Assembly: GCA_029549705.1 (NCBI GenBank)
Contig: JAKPIR010000094.1
Coordinates: 1-9,503 of the forward strand
Length of the DNA: 9,503 nt
Reading direction: 5' to 3'
Source of the DNA: Pseudomonadota bacterium
GTDB taxonomy: Bacteria; Pseudomonadota; Gammaproteobacteria; Burkholderiales; Methylophilaceae
Shown here piece after piece: positions 7,603 through 9,503 of the stretch (position 1 is the first letter of the stretch; each line of letters opens with the position of its first letter). The position numbers and the translations under genes were made by a program. A model generated the notes under the pieces. It searched no databases. It had not been told where the DNA came from and saw nothing but the letters and a program-made list of their open reading frames with translations.

Positions 7603-7607
7603 CCTTT
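7603..7607 (-). promoter_or_regulatory. Ribosome binding site of the response regulator gene
   Basis: AAAGG on the minus strand lies 7 nt before the ATG at 7595 and supports that start. Confidence 0.6.
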
Positions 7608-7633
7608 ACGAAAAAATTGGTGTAATCGGTAAT

Positions 7634-7662
7634 ACTATAGCCTTAATGGCTACGCGTATCAA
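7634..7662 (-). promoter_or_regulatory. Predicted sigma-70-type promoter of the regulator-pilus operon
   Basis: On the minus strand TTGATA (7662-7657) and TATAGT (7639-7634) are separated by exactly 17 bp, and each differs from consensus at one position. The predicted transcript start is near 7627, giving a leader of about 30 nt before the regulator ATG. No -24/-12 (GG-N10-GC) element was seen by eye in this gap, so the regulator's own transcription appears to be housekeeping. Confidence 0.7.
7638..7652. promoter_or_regulatory. Dyad overlapping the -10 and spacer of the operon promoter (possible operator)
   Basis: TAGCC (7638-7642) and GGCTA (7648-7652) flank TTAAT. The dyad overlaps the -10 hexamer and spacer of the predicted promoter, where a bound protein would block polymerase. 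A short dyad like this can occur by chance and no binding protein is known. Confidence 0.3.
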
Positions 7663-7689
7663 TGAGTTTGACGAATACAACCCGTATCC

Positions 7690-7699
7690 ACGCTAGCGT
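7690..7699. repeat. 10-bp perfect palindrome between tRNA-His and the operon promoter
   Basis: ACGCTAGCGT reads the same on both strands. It sits about 28 bp upstream of the predicted -35 of the pilus operon, a possible activator or repressor position. It has no loop and no following U-run, so it would not act as a terminator. Function unknown. Confidence 0.3.
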
Positions 7700-7730
7700 T
7701 TTGAAAGTGTTTTGATTGCTACAGAAAATT

Positions 7731-7807
7731 TGGGGTGGCTGATGGGGCTCGAACCCACGACAACTGGAATCACAATCCAGGGCTCTACCAGCTGAGCTAC
7801 AGCCACC
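7731..7807 (-). tRNA. tRNA-His (GTG anticodon)
   Basis: The 77-nt cloverleaf has the histidine-specific extra G(-1) opposite C73, since the gene begins GGTGGCTG. The acceptor arms are GTGGCTG and CAGCCAC. The anticodon stem CTGGA/TCCAG encloses loop TTGTGAT, giving anticodon GTG. The T-loop is TTCGAGC, and the CCA end is encoded (7731-7733). It is the last tRNA of the cluster in transcription order. Confidence 0.97.
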
Positions 7808-7823
7808 ATAGAGACTGACAAGT

Positions 7824-7900
7824 TGGCCTGCCCGACAGGAATCGAACCTGTAACCCCCAGCTTAGAAGGCTGGTGCTCTATCCGGTTGAGCTACGGGCAG
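7824..7900 (-). tRNA. tRNA-Arg (TCT anticodon)
   Basis: This 77-nt cloverleaf pairs acceptor arms CTGCCCG and CGGGCAG. The anticodon stem CCAGC/GCTGG encloses loop CTTCTAA (anticodon TCT, reading AGA/AGG). The T-arm is ACAGG/CCTGT with loop TTCGATT, the discriminator is G, and CCA is encoded at 7824-7826. It lies 16 bp from tRNA-His. Confidence 0.97.
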
Positions 7901-7943
7901 ATATGGTTACACAATTACGACTAAAGGCAAGACCAAAAAAAAC

Positions 7944-8020
7944 TGGTCGGCGTGGAGAGATTCGAACTCCCGACATCCTGCTCCCAAAGCAGGCGCGCTA
8001 CCAGGCTACGCTACACGCCG
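7944..8020 (-). tRNA. tRNA-Pro (TGG anticodon)
   Basis: This 77-nt cloverleaf pairs acceptor arms CGGCGTG and CACGCCG. The anticodon stem CCTGC/GCAGG encloses loop TTTGGGA (anticodon TGG). The T-arm is GGGAG/CTCTC with loop TTCGAAT, the discriminator is A, and CCA is encoded at 7944-7946. It is the first gene of the cluster, 43 bp ahead of tRNA-Arg. Confidence 0.97.
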
Positions 8021-8030
8021 AAGAGGCAGA

Positions 8031-8059
8031 AATATACTGGAAACCGAGCGATAGGTCAA
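8031..8059 (-). promoter_or_regulatory. Promoter of the tRNA-Pro/Arg/His cluster
   Basis: On the minus strand TTGACC (8059-8054), a 17-bp spacer, then TATATT (8036-8031). Each hexamer has one mismatch to consensus. AT-rich sequence upstream could serve as an UP element. The predicted start lies only a few bases before the tRNA-Pro 5' end, giving a very short leader. The -35 lies inside the spacer of the divergent folD promoter. Confidence 0.75.
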
Positions 8060-8067
8060 TTCTAATA

Positions 8068-8076
8068 TGTTAAAAT
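8068..8076 (+). promoter_or_regulatory. Possible extended -10 promoter of folD
   Basis: TGTTAAAAT fits the extended -10 pattern (TG, one base, TAAAAT). The -35 position 17 bp upstream (GCGATA, 8048-8053) is poor, as is common with extended -10 promoters. The predicted start near 8083 gives a leader of about 40 nt. It overlaps the divergent tRNA promoter, so the two may interfere. Confidence 0.45.
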
Positions 8077-8107
8077 GCGACATTATTTTTAATAATTGAT
8101 AAGAATT

Positions 8108-8114
8108 CACCTCC
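8108..8114 (+). promoter_or_regulatory. Anti-Shine-Dalgarno-like CACCTCC in the folD leader
   Basis: CACCTCC lies 7 nt before the folD ATG, where a GGAGG-type site would normally be. It is identical to part of the 16S rRNA 3' end rather than complementary to it. No purine-rich binding site is present at useful spacing (AAGAA at 8101-8105 is too far), and no other in-frame ATG, GTG or TTG lies just upstream. Translation initiation must use other features. Confidence 0.35.
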
Positions 8115-8121
8115 AAAACTC

Positions 8122-8982
8122 ATGACAGCTCAAATAATCGACGGCAAAGCCATTGCCGAAACTCTATTAAACTCGATCAAAACACGCATTCAACATCGCC
8201 TTCAGGCAAATAAACGTGCGCCTGGCTTGGCGGTCATTCTTGTGGGTGCCGACCCTGCATCGGCCATTTATGTGCGCAACAAGCGTTTGGCGTGTGAGAA
8301 AGTTGGAATAAAATCTAGCGCTTACGACTTGCCTGCAACCACAACCGAAGCGGAATTGCTTGCACTAATTGACGAGTTAAATGCAGACGAGACGATTGAC
8401 GGCATCCTCGTGCAATCTCCGTTACCACCACAAATCAAGGATGAGCATGTGATTGAGCACATCAACCCCAATAAAGATGTGGATGGCTTTCATCCCTACA
8501 ATATTGGCAGGCTGGCGGTTCGTCAGCCAACGCTACGTTCATGCACGCCTTTTGGCGTGATTAAAATGCTTGAAGCCACCAATATTTCGCTGATGGGCTT
8601 AGATGCAGTGGTGGTTGGTGTTTCAAATCATGTTGGGCGACCAATGGCACTGGAGTTGTTGTTAGCCGGCTGCACCGTCACAAGTTGCCATCGCCATACC
8701 AAAGATTTGGCGAAACAAGTGATGCAGGCAGATTTAGTCGTGGCGGCGGCAGGCAAGCATGGACTGATTAAAGGTGAATGGATTAAGCCTGGTGCAATTG
8801 TGATTGATATCGGCATTAACCGCCTAGAAAATGGCAGTATTGCTGGTGACGTGGATTTTGCGGCTGCCAAGCAACGTGCCGGCTACATTACGCCGGTGCC
8901 GGGTGGCGTGGGGCCCATGACGGTGGCTACCCTCATGGAAAACACTTTACTCGCATTAGAGTTGAAAGAAAAAGCGCAATAA
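8122..8982 (+). CDS. folD: Bifunctional methylene-tetrahydrofolate dehydrogenase/cyclohydrolase FolD
   Basis: The predicted protein is 286 aa, normal length for the family. It is a cytosolic enzyme that interconverts 5,10-methylene-THF and 10-formyl-THF through 5,10-methenyl-THF, with NADP(H), feeding purine and formyl-Met synthesis. Catalytic Y50 and K54 sit in AIYVRNK. Q98 and the QSPLPP loop (98-103), D121 in KDVDGFH and the C-terminal PGGVGPMT (260-267) are all present. The Rossmann segment VVGVSNHVGRPM has Val where many family members have Arg in GRSNIVG; E. coli FolD has Ala there, so this is within normal variation. The gene is monocistronic in appearance, divergent from the tRNA cluster and followed by dksA with its own promoter. 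In a methylotroph it could also act in one-carbon assimilation, which is inference only. Confidence 0.97.
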   Translation: MTAQIIDGKAIAETLLNSIKTRIQHRLQANKRAPGLAVILVGADPASAIYVRNKRLACEKVGIKSSAYDLPATTTEAELLALIDELNADETIDGILVQSPLPPQIKDEHVIEHINPNKDVDGFHPYNIGRLAVRQPTLRSCTPFGVIKMLEATNISLMGLDAVVVGVSNHVGRPMALELLLAGCTVTSCHRHTKDLAKQVMQADLVVAAAGKHGLIKGEWIKPGAIVIDIGINRLENGSIAGDVDFAAAKQRAGYITPVPGGVGPMTVATLMENTLLALELKEKAQ

Positions 8983-9027
8983 TTAACCAGCAAATCTTAC
9001 AAACAATTCAAGTAATTACACGATATT

Positions 9028-9056
9028 TTGCATCAAAACTTTTTTCAGTGTACACT
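9028..9056 (+). promoter_or_regulatory. Predicted dksA promoter
   Basis: TTGCAT (9028-9033), a 17-bp spacer, then TACACT (9051-9056). The predicted start near 9063 gives a leader of about 42 nt ending in AAGG, 6 nt before the dksA ATG. The hexamers match consensus at 3 and 4 of 6 positions. Confidence 0.5.
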
Positions 9057-9062
9057 CACGCG

Positions 9063-9079
9063 CTTAATTTTATTAAGTC
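9063..9079. repeat. Short AT-rich inverted repeat in the dksA leader
   Basis: CTTAAT (9063-9068) and ATTAAG (9072-9077) flank TTT, and a T-run (TTTTTT) starts 4 nt later. It could be a weak terminator for folD transcripts or a 5' hairpin on dksA mRNA, since it falls at the predicted dksA start. The stem has only one G-C pair, so termination would be inefficient. No better folD terminator is visible between 8983 and 9104. Confidence 0.25.
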
Positions 9080-9104
9080 ACTTTTTTAGTCTTTAAGGCA
9101 AAAC

Positions 9105-9503
9105 ATGGCAGACGTTATCAGTAAACAATTTACGCCTTATCAGCCAAAACCTGATGAGCAATACATGAGCAAAGCGCAACTTAATCATTTTCGTAAAATT
9201 TTAAATGATTGGAAGGCTGAACTAAGCCACGATTTAGACAATACAATCCACACCATGCAAGATGAGGTGACGATGTTTGCCGACCCGAACGACCGCGCCA
9301 GCCAAGAATCTGATATGACATTAGAATTACGCAATCGTGACCGTGAGCGCAAACTCATTAAAAAAATTGATGAGACATTACGCAACATTGATGAGGGTGA
9401 TTATGGCTATTGTGAAGGTTGTGGCATCGAAATTGGGCTAAAACGCATGGAAGCAAGACCTACCGCAACGCTTTGTATTGATTGCAAAACCCTCGATGAG
9501 ATG
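9105..9503 (+). CDS. dksA: RNA polymerase-binding transcription factor DksA, 3' end outside window
   Basis: 133 codons are present. E. coli DksA is 151 aa and this protein's N-terminus is about 11 residues shorter, so only a few residues are cut off. DksA enters the RNA polymerase secondary channel and, with ppGpp, represses rRNA promoters and activates amino-acid synthesis genes. The coiled coil covers about 22-100, with its tip at ADPNDRASQ; D60 and D63 match E. coli D71 and D74, which are essential for activity. ELRNRDRERKLIKKI is strongly conserved. The zinc finger is the four-Cys type (C103, C106, C124, C127). The ATG is preceded by AAGG at 6-nt spacing. The gene continues beyond the right edge with no stop in the window. 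Confidence 0.97.
   Translation, partial: MADVISKQFTPYQPKPDEQYMSKAQLNHFRKILNDWKAELSHDLDNTIHTMQDEVTMFADPNDRASQESDMTLELRNRDRERKLIKKIDETLRNIDEGDYGYCEGCGIEIGLKRMEARPTATLCIDCKTLDEM

Noticed and set aside
7873..8073. Plus-strand open frame containing GEIRTPDILLPKQARYQ
   Set aside because: It is the antisense of tRNA-Pro and part of tRNA-Arg. This peptide type recurs in databases as a translated tRNA artefact. It has no ribosome binding site of its own.
9185..9388. Minus-strand open frame opposite dksA
   Set aside because: It is antisense to highly conserved DksA sequence, a shadow frame with no family resemblance.

Overview
The window looks like chromosome of a Gram-negative proteobacterium, most likely a betaproteobacterium. 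The gene families, the moderate GC content and the gene order (MSHA-type pilus genes, tRNA-Pro/Arg/His cluster, folD, dksA) would suit the Methylophilaceae (Methylotenera-like). That family-level guess is inference from memory and no search was run.

The left four fifths (1-7595) is a single minus-strand gene block. Read in the direction of transcription it encodes: an orphan sigma-54-activating response regulator (7595-6162); a membrane-anchored AAA ATPase of the MshM/ExeA type with a C-terminal SPOR-like domain (6144-4762); an outer-membrane lipoprotein secretin of the MshL type (4651-2858); a bitopic TPR protein in the MshN position (2849-1545); and the GspE/MshE assembly ATPase (1506 to beyond base 1). 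Three of the four junctions are short (17, 8 and 38 bp). The fourth, before the secretin, is 110 bp and holds two tandem inverted repeats. A good sigma-70-type promoter lies before the regulator. Together the four structural genes would form the energising, anchoring and outer-membrane-pore part of an MSHA-like type IV pilus. Platform, pilin and minor-pilin genes would be expected to the left of base 1. The N-terminus of the assembly ATPase carries an MshEN-like motif pair, so c-di-GMP control of the pilus is plausible. Genes for MshI, MshJ and MshK are absent on the upstream side.

Between 7731 and 8020 lie three minus-strand tRNA genes transcribed in the order Pro(TGG), Arg(TCT), His(GTG), all with encoded CCA ends, behind a strong promoter. 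I see no clear terminator between tRNA-His and the pilus operon.

On the plus strand, divergent from the tRNAs, are folD (8122-8982; one-carbon folate metabolism) and then dksA (9105 to the right edge; RNA polymerase-binding stringent-response factor), which has its own promoter. Both are ordinary housekeeping genes. The folD leader lacks a Shine-Dalgarno sequence and instead carries a 7-nt match to the anti-Shine-Dalgarno sequence.

I see no CRISPR array, insertion sequence, prophage or defence gene, and nothing that amounts to a wholly new system. The points most worth following up are the SPOR-bearing MshM-like ATPase, the response regulator leading the pilus operon, and the palindromic gap before the secretin.
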